Below are positions 45,426-64,000 of a DNA stretch of 64,000 nt, piece after piece. Numbering within the stretch: the first letter of the stretch is position 1; every line of letters starts with the position of its first letter. The stretch is from Symbiodinium natans. Taxonomy: Eukaryota > Sar > Dinophyceae > Suessiales > Symbiodiniaceae. The position numbers and the translations under genes were made by a program. Location: the NCBI GenBank assembly GCA_905221605.1, contig CAJNDS010001779.1, positions 1,239,977-1,303,976 of the forward strand, in the 5' to 3' direction. The notes beneath the pieces are model-generated. The model searched no databases and was not told the origin of the DNA. It worked only from the letters and a program-made list of their open reading frames with translations.

Positions 45426-45484
45426 TGCAACAGATTCGACACATCCCTGAGCCAAACATGTGGACAAACCACTCACCCAACACT
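45426..45484 (-). promoter_or_regulatory. 59-bp intergenic gap with a possible trans-splice acceptor
   Basis: Between the TGA of the upstream gene (45487-45485) and the P450 ATG (45425) there are 59 bases. On the coding strand tgtttggctcag|G lies about 20 bases before the ATG and is a good AG|G acceptor. The word tttggctca also matches the 3' part of the conserved dinoflagellate spliced leader (known to end in TTTTGGCTCAAG). Such spacing fits polycistronic transcription with trans-splicing. The match is short and could be chance. Confidence 0.35.
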
Positions 45485-46663
45485 TCAACCCTTCGTGGCG
45501 GTTCCGTCACAACATGTCGCAGGGATCTCTCTCCAAAGCCCACCCGAAACCCTAAACCCTAAACCCTAAACCCGAAACCCTAAACCCTAAACCCTAAACC
45601 CTAAACCCCAGCTTTGCCTCCTGGAAGGCGTGCCAAACCGTGTGAAGGCCGTTGGAGAGAGTCATCCTGGGGCAGTCCACAGGCACTTTTGGGAAGATTT
45701 CCCCAAGAAGCCCTAAACCCTAAACCCTAAACCCTAAACCCTAAACCCTAAACCCTGCACCGAGGTTTCTAATTCTAGGCAGGACATCTGCCCCCAAGAT
45801 TTCCTGAAGCTCTTTAAAACCGCCAGCCCGAACCCCCCAAAACCCCCCTCAAGCCGCCCCAAAGCTCTCTCAAAAAAATCTGGAAACCCTTCAAACCCCC
45901 AAACCCCTCAAGCCGTAAAGGCCCCCCCCCCTCAACCACCCAAAAGCCCCTGCAAAAACCCTAAACCCAAAACCCTAAACCCTGAACCCTAAACCTTAAA
46001 CCCTAAACCCTAAACCCTAAACCCTAAACCCCCCAAAAACCGGTGCTCGGCAAGCGTCGACTCCACCAGCGACGGGTCCTGGGCGCGCCACGAAGGGAAG
46101 CGCCAGCCGATCCTGCTTTTTAAGAGTTTAGGGTTTAGGGTTTGGGTTTAGGGTTTAGGGTTTAATGTTTAATGTTTAGGGTTTAGGGTTTAGGGTTTAG
46201 GGTTTAGGGTTTAGGGTTTAGGGTTTAGGGTTTAGGGTTTAGGGTTTGGGGGTTTAGCGTTAAAGGCTTAGGGTTTAGGGTCTAGCGTTTCGGGTCTAGG
46301 GTTTTAGGGGCTCAGGTTTAGGGTTCTCTGTTCGAAGTTTGGGTTTGTCGCGACTTTGCTTTGCTTCCTTCCTCTCCCGGTTCTGAGACTGAAAAGCTTC
46401 CACCCCAAGCGCCCAAGAAGCCCCCAAGAGAATTCAACAACTATCCCCTAGGCTCTAAACCCTAAACCTCCAAACCCTTACCTCAAAACCTAAACCCTAA
46501 ACCCTACACCCTAAACCCTAAACCCTAAAACCTAAACCCTAAAACCTAAACCCTAGACCCTAAACCCTGAAGCAAGCTTAGGGGGGCTGATGGCGCTCAC
46601 GTCGGCCTATCGGTGCGCTCCAAGGCATCGGCATAGTACTGGTAGGCCAGAGGCTGCACATAC
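45485..46663 (-). CDS. Unknown gene directly upstream of the P450, 3' part
   Basis: The exons are 46663-46601 (YVQPLAYQYYADALERTDRP), 46112-46041 (IGWRFPSWRAQDPSLVESTL then AEH), 45803-45761 (EILGADVLPRIRNL), 45685-45607 (PVDCPRMTLSNGLHTVWHAF then QEAKL) and 45530-45485 (EIPATCCDGTATKG then TGA). Phases match for the pair 46601/46112 and for 45761/45685/45530; one exon is missing between 46041 and 45803. Donors are GTGAGC, GTTTTT, GTGCAG and the GT of a GTTTAGG tract (45606). Acceptors are AG|G in two cases. No family recognised. It is read in the same direction as the P450. Confidence 0.6.
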
Positions 46664-47365
46664 CTCCATGCGGTGTAGGGCTTATGGTTTAGGGTTTAGG
46701 GTTTAGGGTTGAGGGTTGAGGGTTGAGGTGTGAGGGTGTAGGGTTTAGGGTTTAGGGTTTAGGGATCAGGGTTCAGGGTTCAAGGTTTAGGGTGTAGGGT
46801 TTAGAGTCTAAGGTTTTGGGCTGAGGGTCCCCTAGAACCATGAATTATGCTCTTGGGCCTCATACAACCACAAGAATGCTCTTGATATTTATTCCCTTGG
46901 GTCCCTGGTGCCTGTTCGTTCGTCTTGGTGCCATGGCTTGCGGTGTAGGGTTTTTAGGGTTGGTGTTTTTTAGTCAGGACCACAGATGGCCCTAACTTAG
47001 GGACCTTCACCCACAGCCCTTTGTTGCGGCAAGGTAGCCGCCCGGAAGGTTTCGGGCTTAGGGCTTAGGGTTTAGGGCTTAGGCCTTCGGGGGTTTGGAA
47101 TTCTGGGGTCTTGGGGTTGCCATGGCACTGCTTCTAGAGTCTCCTCAGAAGTATGGGGGGGGGGTGCTTAGTTGTAGATCCCCCCCCCCCCTGCGCGCCC
47201 CAAGGCTAGGAGAGCCGAGGCAAGTTGAAGACCAATGGTTTAGGGTTTAGGGTTTAGGGTTTAGGGTTTAGGGTTTAGGGTTTAGGGTTTAGGGTTTAGG
47301 GTTTAGGGTTTGGGGTTTGGGGTTTGGGGTTTGGGGTTTGGGGCTTAGGGCTTAGGGCTTTTAGC

Positions 47366-50300
47366 CAAGCGGCGCCCTCAGGGAAGGCAGGTGCATGGCG
47401 TCCATCGCCAGGTCCTCACGAGTCCGTCTCAGTCTCAAGGCATGCTCTGGCGAAGTCTTAGGCTTAGAGGTTTAAGATTCAGGACTTCAGACACTTCCTC
47501 CCCCTGGCTCCGAAATACAGTATCCCCATGAGCCTATAATGTCGTCTTAGACACGGGATGTTTGATAGTACAGGTTAAGGAGGGTTGAATATCAAGGGGG
47601 GCCTAGAAGAGTAAGAGAGGGAAGAGGGAAGAGAGAAGAGAGAAGAGAGAAGAGAGAAGAGAGAAGAGAGAAGAGAGAAGAGCGAAGAGCGAAGAGCGAA
47701 GAGCGAAGAGCGAAGAGCGAAGAGAGAAGAGAGAAGAGAGAAGAGAGAAGAGAGAAGAGAGAAGAGAGAAGAGAGAAGAGAGAAGAGAGAAGAGAGAAGA
47801 GAGAAGAGAGAAGAGAGAAGAGAGAAGAGAGAAGAGAGAAGAGAGAAGAGAGAAAAGAGAAGAGAGAAGAGAGAAGAGAGAAGAGAGAAGAGAGAAGAGA
47901 GAAGAGAGAAGAGAGAAGAGAGAAGAGAGAAGAGAGAAGAGAGAAGAGAGAAGAGAGAAGAGAGAAGAGAGAAGAGAGAAGAGAGGGGGGAGAAGGGGGG
48001 AGAAGGGGGGAGAAGGGGGGAGAAGGGGGGAGAAGGGGAGAGAAGGGGAGAGAAGGGGAGAGAAGGGGAGAGAAGGGGAGAGAAGGGGAGAGAAGGGGAG
48101 AGAAGGGGAGAGAAGGGGAGAGAAGGGGAGAGAAGGGGAGAGAAGGGGAGAGAAGGGGAGAGAAGGGGAGAGAAGGGGAGAGAAGGGGAGAGAGGGGAGA
48201 GAGGGGAGAGAGGGGAGAGAGGGGAGGCGAGAGAGGGCGAGAGAGGGCGAGAGAGGGCGAGAGTGGGCGAGAGAGGGCGAGAGAGGGCGAGAGAGGGCGA
48301 GAGAGGGCGAGAGAGGGCGAGAGTGGGCGAGAGAGGGCGAGAGAGGGCCAGAGAGGGGAGAGCCAGAGAGGGAGAGAGAGGGGCAGAGAGAGAAGGGGGG
48401 AATGGGTTTAGGGTTTTGGGCTAAGGGTTAAAGCATTCTTCGGAATTTTCGGGACCGCTCGGGAGTGGCTGCTTGCAAAGTCGTCCGGAGGCGGCGGGGA
48501 CGCAGGAACTGCTGGCAGGCAGCACCACAACCAGAGGTTGAGTGCAGCTTGTCCCCAAGCAGCTGGGGTTTAGGGTTTAGGGCTTAGGGTTTAGGATTTT
48601 CGGGTCTAGGGTTCATGGCGCCGGCGGTCGAAACCGGGCACTGGGGTTTGGGCAGCCGGGAGCTTGGGCTGCTTTCTAGAACCCCAGTACCCCCTTACAG
48701 GGCCCTCAATCATTAGAATAGGGTTTTAGGGTTTAGGGTTTAGGGTTTAGGGTTTAGGGTTTAGGGTTTAGGGTTTAGGGTTTAGGGTTTAGGGTTTAGG
48801 GTTTAAGGGTAATTATCAAGGGGCCACAAGGGATACTCTTAGCAGTTCTTCCGACCCCTATATTACAAAACAATGTGGGCCTCCTGCCTAGGGGCCCTTC
48901 TGACATACAACCCCAGAGTATGGCCCTGAACCAAAACCTGAACCCTCAACTCTTCACCTCGATAAACCGACGAGTCCATGAACCTAATCAGACCCCAAAA
49001 TCCTAAACCCTGAACCCTAACCCTAAACCCCCTACTTGAACCCTAAAGCCCAAACCCGAAACCCCAGAATACACCCTAAAACCCTAAAACTCCCGCGAAA
49101 TGGGCCGAAGCGCCAATCCGCCGGCATCCAGGAGCGTGGCCGCTCCGGGCTCACAAGGGCCAGGAACGCTCCATGGCCTGACGGGTTTAGGGTTTAGGGT
49201 TTAGGGTTTAGGGTTTAGGGTTTAGGGTTTAGGGTTTAGGGTTTAGGGTTTAGCTTTGGGGTGGTTTTTCTGGGGGTTTAAGCGGTTCCCGAGAACCTTC
49301 TGCTAAAAAATGTGCGCTCTCAAGGCCAAGCCTATGCGAGCTCTGCTCTACACTCTACACAAGGGATGCGATGAGGATTGACCAAACTGTTGAGACAGAT
49401 GCGCATCTACCAACCTCACAGAACTTCACAGAACTTCAGCCCTAGGCCCCCGAGGCGCTCCCAAACCGCAACAAACAAAACAACCTGCTGCCAGTGGCGC
49501 CCGCATGGGGCCGTGGCCTCTGTACGATGGGAACGTGATCCCAGAAGGGCTCATGCTGCAACCTCCTCAGCTCTTGGCGGGGGGGGTGGGGGGTGCTCGC
49601 AAACTTCACTCCAGCCCTCCACTCGAAGCTCTAAAGTAGCCCGGCATAAACCAGGAAAAACGTTTAGGGTGCATGAAAGCCAGTTGTGGCTGATGCTCCT
49701 CTGCCATAGTTATAGGTCTTTCACAGTAGGTACCCTTACGGCATGGTCAGCTCCACTCAAATGCCGAAGGCCTCCCAGCTCTCTCATGTTTCGGCAAGAT
49801 GGCCACAGCACACGTGGGGGGGCTTGGGGGCTTGAGAGGTTTGAAGCTTATTCAAGGCCTAAGAGTGTTGCATCCTCCCCTAAAGGGCTCCCTCAACCTA
49901 CCCCTGACATGACACACCCCCCTATATTCCCCTCAAGGCATCATAGGGTACCTTAAACCCTAATCCCTAAACCCTAAATCCTAAACCCTAGCCCTAAACC
50001 CTAAACCCTAAACCCCAAAGGGCCCCCAAGAAAAACAAAAGCAGAATCTCAGCCACAGTGACTCCAGGTGGCACACATCAGGGCGCGCCATGGGCGCCGT
50101 GTTTGCTGAAGAGGATGGGAGGGGGGGGAGGGGGGGTGGGGGCGGTTCTGATCACCTGGAAGATGAACTTGAAACCCCTTGCAGAAATCTAATTCTAGCT
50201 TTTCCTGAAAGAGTTATCGTAAACAAACATTACAAATTGTTTCCCAAGTGCCCCCCTAAGTTCTGGGGTTGTTAGGGGGAGTCTGCCATACTTGCACTAA

Positions 50301-52505
50301 ACCCGAAACCCTAAACCCTAAACCCCCCAATCCCCTGAGCCTTAAACCTAAAACCCAAACCCTAAACGCTGTACCATCAGCGTGGAGTGTTAGTAAACTT
50401 TGGTAAACTCAAGCGGTTTGAGGTCAGGTTGTGGTCTGTCCATGTCCACCAAAGCCTTGTGGCTTTAGGGGTATCAAGTTCAAGCGTCTTCAGGCATAAC
50501 ACGCCCCGCAATTCGCACAGTCTCACCTAAAAACCCTAAAAATCCAAAATCGTAAAGATCCTTTTTCTCCAGGGGCCTGCCTTTCAGGCTCGTCACGATG
50601 GCACGCGCATGAGCACTCTAAAGTTTGGTCCCCTTGTGCCCCCTTTTGGGGGGGGGGGGGGGGGCTCAGATATGCAGTGGATTAGTTGGGAACCCCAAAC
50701 CCGAAGCCTAAAACCTCCTTACAAAGAAGGGACCTTGAATTTAGAGAACCCCCCTGGCAAAACGCCTACGCAGCATCTTTGCTCTCAGCCAGCAGCCGGC
50801 GAACGGCCTACCGGGCAGCGACCCGATGGCGAGCATGAGTGGGGCCCTAAACCCTAAACCCTAAACCCCTAAACCCTAAACCCTAAACCCTGTAGGCGGT
50901 GTGGGGCATTTGCTTCGGGGGGCTAAACCCTTAACCCAAATCCTGAGGTTCCGGGTACTTACAACCCAAATTATCACTGCACGCACTTCTAAGCCCCGTA
51001 AGTCCCCTAAGTAGGTTCTAAGTAGACTTGTAGGGTTAGGTCCAAATTATAACTGCACTTATAAGCCCCGTAAGTCCCCTAAGTAGGTTCTAAGTAGACT
51101 TATAGGGGTAGGGTTTAAGGTTTAAGGTTTAGGGTTTAGGTTTGGGGTTTAGGGTTTAGGGTTTGGGGTTTAGGGTTTAGGGTTTAGGGTTTAGGGTTTA
51201 GGGTTTAGGGTTTAGGGTTTACGGTTTAGGCTTTAGGGTTTAGGGTTTAGGGTTTAGGGTTTAGGGTTTAGGGTTTAGGGTTTAGGGTTTAGGGTTTAGA
51301 AGTACCGCTGAACCTCCAAGTGGTCCTCAGCGCCTTTAGCCCAACGGGGGCACCGAGAGCTTCTTGGGTATTGGGGTTTCAAGATTTAGGGGCTAGGGTT
51401 TAGGGTGTAGGGTGTAGGCTTTAGGGTTTAGGGTATAGGGTTTCAAGGCTAGGGGCTAGGGTTTAGGGGGGGGGGGGGGGTTTCGGTTTAGGATTTCGGG
51501 TTTAGCCTTTGAGGTTTCTTGGCTTCGGGCTAAAGGCCTTCCCACAGCGCAGCAATCAAAAACAATCAGCTGAAACGGGTCAGGCACTTGGGGACCCTAA
51601 ACCCCTGCAATCCCTGCACCCCTAAACCCTTAAACCTAAACCCTAAACCCTAAACCCTAAACCCTGAACCCTAAACCCTCCCTTCAAGCCCTGCCTGAAC
51701 CCTAAGCCTAGCCTCACGAACGTCTGGCTCCAGCCGCCAAGGCGCCTCGACCGGTCACTGAGGCTGTGGTTCAGGGCTCGTTCCGGCGTAGTGTTTAGGG
51801 GCTCACTCAGGGTTCAGAGTTTAGGGGTGTAGGGTTCAAAAACACTGAAGAGTTTAGGGTTTAGGGTTTAGGGTTTAGGGTTTAGGGTTATAGGGGGGGT
51901 TCAAGTTCAGTGTTTAGGGCTCAAGGTTGAGAGTTTAGGGTTGAGGGTTCAAAAGATTACGCCTCGCCGGCATCCTAGAAACAAAGCACGAACGAGTGAA
52001 AAGGTCAGGCAGGGACGAAGTCTTAAGAGTTCTTAGACAGTTAAGATCGTAGTCGAAAGGAAGAACCCTAAGCCCTAAACCCTAAACCCTATTTCGGGAG
52101 AGGATGGGGGCTCTCCACAATCATCGAACGTCTCGACATCCATCTGCCACCCGGAACCCCTGCCCAAAAAGCCTCCATGAAGAAATACAGATGTGTGTGT
52201 GTGTGTGTCTATATGTATATATATATATATATAATGGAGTAGCTTAAGTAAGACTAAACCCTAAACCCTAAACCCTAAACCCTAAACCCTAAACCCTAAA
52301 CCCTAAACCCTAAACCCTACAAATACAATAGTTCAAGGTCGACACCGTCAATGAGGCGCATGTGGGGCTCTCTGGCGAAATTCTCTTGAGTTTGCCCAGA
52401 CATGGCGGCCCAATGACGCGGTTTAGGGTTTAGGGTTTAGTTGAGGGTTGAGTGTTGAGGGTTTAGGGTTTAGGGGTTTAGGGTTTAGGGTTTAGGGTTT
52501 AGGGT

Positions 52506-52537
<32 letters not shown>

Positions 52538-53201
52538 GGTTTAGGGTTTAGGGTTTAGGGTTTAGGGTTTAGGGTTTAGGGTTTAGGGTTTAGGGTTTAG
52601 GGTTTAGGGTTTAGGGTTTAGGGTTTAGGAAAGCGCAACAGCGCCTGTGTGATAGGAAGCCCTGAACCCTAAACCCTCAACCCCCGAAAACGAGGAACCA
52701 CAACCCCTAAACCGAAAAAGCCACGAGACGCGCCTCGGCCGTCACGCCGGCAAAGTAGGAGGGTCCCTGGTAAACACCTCAAAGGGAAGGCGATTCCTGG
52801 GTAGTTAGCACTAGGAGTTGGGGGTTCAGGGGTGGGAAGTAAGGAAATTGCAGTTCTAAGTGCTTAGCCTCAGGGTACTCTAGGAGGGAAGGTTTGAGGG
52901 TCAAAGGTTCTTTAAGGGTTTTGCGGGAGATTCGGGTCTAGGTCGAAGGTTGCAAAGTGGAGGATCTAAGGTGTTTTGGGATTCGGGGTTGAGAGGGCCT
53001 CAGGTTATCAGGGGTTTTTGGAGGTTGGGGTTTTAGGGGTGTGCAAGACACCTCCCTGCCTACCGCGTTCCGGTTGTTCCGCCTTCCCTGCTTTTTTGCT
53101 TCTTTGAGGCTTAGGCAGGGCTCAGGCAGGGCTTAGGCCTTCGGATCCCCATTAACACAAAACCGTGAGATCCAGAAAGCCTCAGCGGACATGATGGGCT
53201 C
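47366..53201 (-). CDS. Cluster of minus-strand exons, genes not resolved
   Basis: Exons: 53201-53164 (EPIMSAEAFWIS), 52766-52713 (GPSYFAGVTAEARLVAFS; donor is the GT of GTTTAGG), 52159-52088 (GSGWQMDVETFDDCGEPPSS; donor again GTTTAG), 50846-50766 (APLMLAIGSLPGRPFAGCWL; acceptor gggtttag|G, GC donor), 49177-49097 (PWSVPGPCEPGAATLLDAGG then LALRPI), 48562-48477 (LLGDKLHSTSGCGAACQQFL; GC donor) and 47446-47366 (HALRLRRTREDLAMDAMHLP). An in-frame segment near 52420-52318 ends MRLIDGVDLELLYL then TAG. Those nearest 53.2 kb may be C-terminal exons of the HAD hydrolase. No family is assigned to the others. Confidence 0.45.
47607..48404 (+). repeat. Purine-dominated tract of about 800 bp
   Basis: The plus strand is almost only A and G. 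Blocks succeed one another: gaagagaga (7-mer agagaga/agagaag) to about 47985, with an internal gaagagc block at 47680-47725; then gggggagaa; then agaaggggag (10-mer) at 48035-48190; then ggggagag; then gagagggc (8-mer) to 48350. Each block is internally homogeneous, so the unit changed by steps. Confidence 0.97.
50943..51320. mobile_element. Family B introner-like element enlarged by a telomere-type tract
   Basis: The ends ctgaggttccgggtactt and agtaccgctgaacctccaag are inverted copies of the family B terminus. Between them lie duplicated aagtaggttctaagtagact segments and a TTTAGGG tract (51116-51298). On the minus strand the donor CTTGGAG|GTTCAG follows coding-like WAKGAEDHLE, and the acceptor is AACCTCAG|G. 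Confidence 0.65.
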
Positions 53202-53487
53202 CTCATGATGCTCAGTACACTGGTTTGCGGCTTACGGCTTAGGGCTTAGGGTAATTTAGGGCATGAACCCCTGACACCCTCTCAACCCCGAAAACCAACA
53301 CGCTGTTGAAAACTTGAAGCCTTAAAGCCCCTATTGCGGAAACCTGCCACTGCATCCCCTGAGGCCCTCTTCGTAGAAACCTGACACCCCCGACTCCCTA
53401 AAACCTAAACCCTAAACCCTAAACCCTAAACCCTAAACCCTAAACCCTAAACCCTAAACCCTAAACCCTAAACCCTAAACCCTAAAC

Positions 53488-62505
<9,018 letters not shown>

Positions 62506-62859
62506 CTCTGGTCCTTTTTGATTCGGTCAACGTTAGGGTTTAGGGTTTAGGGTTTAGGGTTTAGGGTTTAGGGTTTAGGGTTTAGGGTTTAGGGTTTAGG
62601 GTTTAGGGTTTAGGGTTTAGGGTTTAGGGCTCAGCAGCTCCGGATCGAGCAGTTTTATACATTTGCGGCTCTGGTATAACACCCACCCACCCAGAGAATC
62701 CCATAACATTGAGAAAATATAAGAACAAGTATTCTCCAATCATCTCAGTTTCTAAGGCCTATGCTTGAAACGAACGGACACAAAACAAACACCTAGTATT
62801 GTTAACCTCATTTTCTTGCCATTGCATCTCTTGTGCGCTGCGTTAGCCTAAACCCAGGC

Positions 62860-63130
62860 CTTGTGGCCCTGAAACCCTAAACTCCAGGCCTTGCGGGCCT
62901 GAATTCCTAAAGGCCGTGAGGCCCTGAAACCCTAAAAAGCACCCTGAAACCCCAAACCCCAGGCCTTGACGCCCTGAAGCCCTAAACTCCAGGCCTTGAG
63001 GACCGAAATCCCAGGCCCTAAATTCCAGGCCTTAAGGCCCTGAAACCCTAAACCCCAGGCCTTGATGCCCTGAAACCCTGAACCCCGGCCTTGAAGCCTG
63101 GAACCACGAAAATGTGCCTTGAACCACGAA
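62860..63130. repeat. Minisatellite caggccttgaggccctgaaa
   Basis: About seven units of 30-45 bp combine ccaggccttg-gg, a partial self-complementary block (aggccttg...ccct), with ccctgaaaccctaaa. The minus-strand ORF (62932-63177) is a repeat translation. Confidence 0.8.
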
Positions 63131-63639
63131 AAAATTGCCTTGAACCACGCAAAAACTGCCTTGAACAACGAATTCATTAAGGCATAAATTATTATATGAT
63201 AGGGAGGTTTGAGATTTAGCGTTTAGCGTTTAGGGTTTCCGATTTAAGGTTTTGGGTTTGGGGTTTTGGGCTTTGGGTTGATGGGTTGAGGGTTTAGGGC
63301 TTAGAGTTTAAGGCTTAGGGTTTAGGCTAGCTTTTTGGGGGTTGAAGTGTTTAGGATCGAGGATTTCAGGGTTGGAACCGCCCTCCCTTTCGGGAACCTC
63401 GATGCGGGGCGCATCCGGGGCGTTCACCTCACGGCAAACCAACCCTAAACCCTGAACCCTGAACCCTGCCTAAACCCTAAACCCTAAACCCTAAACCCTA
63501 AACCCTAAGCCTCAGGCTTTGGAAGGTTCATCGGAAATGGGTAGCTAAGGCAGGAGGCAAGGACTGAGGCACAAGTCGACTAGGTCAGGGCTGGCGGCTG
63601 GTCGATCCCATTGCCACACACCTCCCACCCCCTGCAGCC

Positions 63640-64000
63640 TCGTTTCAGGGTTTAGGGTTTCGGGCTTAGGGTTTAGGGGTTAGGGTTTTGGGTTTAGGGT
63701 TTTGGGTTTAGGGTCTAGAGTTTAGGGTTTGGGGTGAACTCTCAACTCCCAAACAGTACCAGGCCAGGGGAAAGTCTGAAGTTCAATCCTCCAAACAGCC
63801 TTGGCGCATTCACGCCCGGCAGAGCGCTCGTGGCCAGGGGCGGGAAGGGGCAGATGTCCTTGGTGCCACTGACCACCTGCGCTGTGGTGACCTTGGCTTC
63901 TGGCTCCGGGGGTTTCCGCTTTGGGTTGACCCTGAGAGGTCTGGCATACAAAGGATGATTAACAGCATGACTTTTAAGAACACGAGGGGAGCCTGCGCAC
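63640..64000. other. Right end: open frames on both strands, no gene called
   Basis: After a telomere-type tract (63650-63735) there is a GC-rich segment of about 210 bp that is open on the minus strand (contains KVTTAQVVSGTKDICPFPPL) and on the plus strand (contains GQMSLVPLTTCAVVTLASG). GC3 does not separate them clearly. It is probably exonic, possibly N-terminal sequence for the HAD hydrolase or a neighbouring gene, but neither strand has motif support. Confidence 0.3.

Noticed and set aside
49378-49956. 192-aa plus-strand ORF
   Set aside because: No splice-consistent neighbours, no motif, mixed composition with a G-run; likely a chance ORF.

Overview
The window reads as nuclear DNA of a eukaryotic alga, most likely a dinoflagellate or close alveolate relative. 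The reasons are: (1) hundreds of TTTAGGG/CCCTAAA (plant/alveolate telomere type) tracts scattered across the whole window, not only at an end; (2) genes broken into very short GC3-rich exons; (3) introns that use GT, GC and at least one GA donor, with acceptors almost always of the AG|G type; (4) long runs of genes on one strand with short spacing (about 60 bp between two of them). There is no bacterial operon, tRNA, rRNA or CRISPR that I can support. Species assignment is inference.

Almost none of the longer single-frame ORFs is a gene. The genes appear when the short unique segments between the TTTAGGG tracts are read as exons. Two could be tied to known families by ordered motifs: a cytochrome P450 on the minus strand (45425 to about 43212; four exons, ExxR and Cys-loop present) and a HAD-superfamily class IIA hydrolase of the CECR5/HDHD5 type on the minus strand (exons from 62505 to 53488). 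A multi-exon minus-strand gene of unknown function covers 8476 to 792. An unknown minus-strand gene ends 59 bp before the P450 start codon. A plus-strand island of AT-rich, short-intron genes lies at about 31.5-35.5 kb. Many further minus-strand exons lie at 11.8-26.3, 37.5-42.2 and 47.3-53.2 kb and could not be joined into complete genes.

Layout: 0.8-10 kb unknown minus gene(s) with telomere-repeat introns and a 524-bp inverted-repeat element; 10-18 kb exons on both strands; 18.2-22.1 kb a satellite array of about 340 bp units; 22-28 kb minus exons and introner-like elements; 28.8-30.5 kb an AT-rich array of long palindromes; 30.6-31.3 kb tandem hairpins; 31.5-35.5 kb plus-strand genes; 35.8-36.5 kb a tandem duplication; 37-53 kb minus-strand exons, the P450, and a purine-only tract of about 0.8 kb; 53.4-62.5 kb the HAD hydrolase, whose long intron holds a second copy of the 338-bp satellite array; 59.6-60.1 kb a triplet/hexamer repeat.

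The most interesting biology is the intron system. Telomere-type repeats fill introns and in several places supply the splice signals themselves (G|GTTTAGG donors, CCCTAG|G or GGGTTTAG| acceptors). One such intron is flanked by an 18-bp near-perfect exon duplication. A second class is a family of about 110-380 bp inverted-repeat elements with TA duplications whose termini place a GT donor and an AG acceptor (CTTGGAG|GTTCATGG ... CCTCCAAG|). These behave as introners, and one interrupts a reading frame that continues cleanly on both sides.
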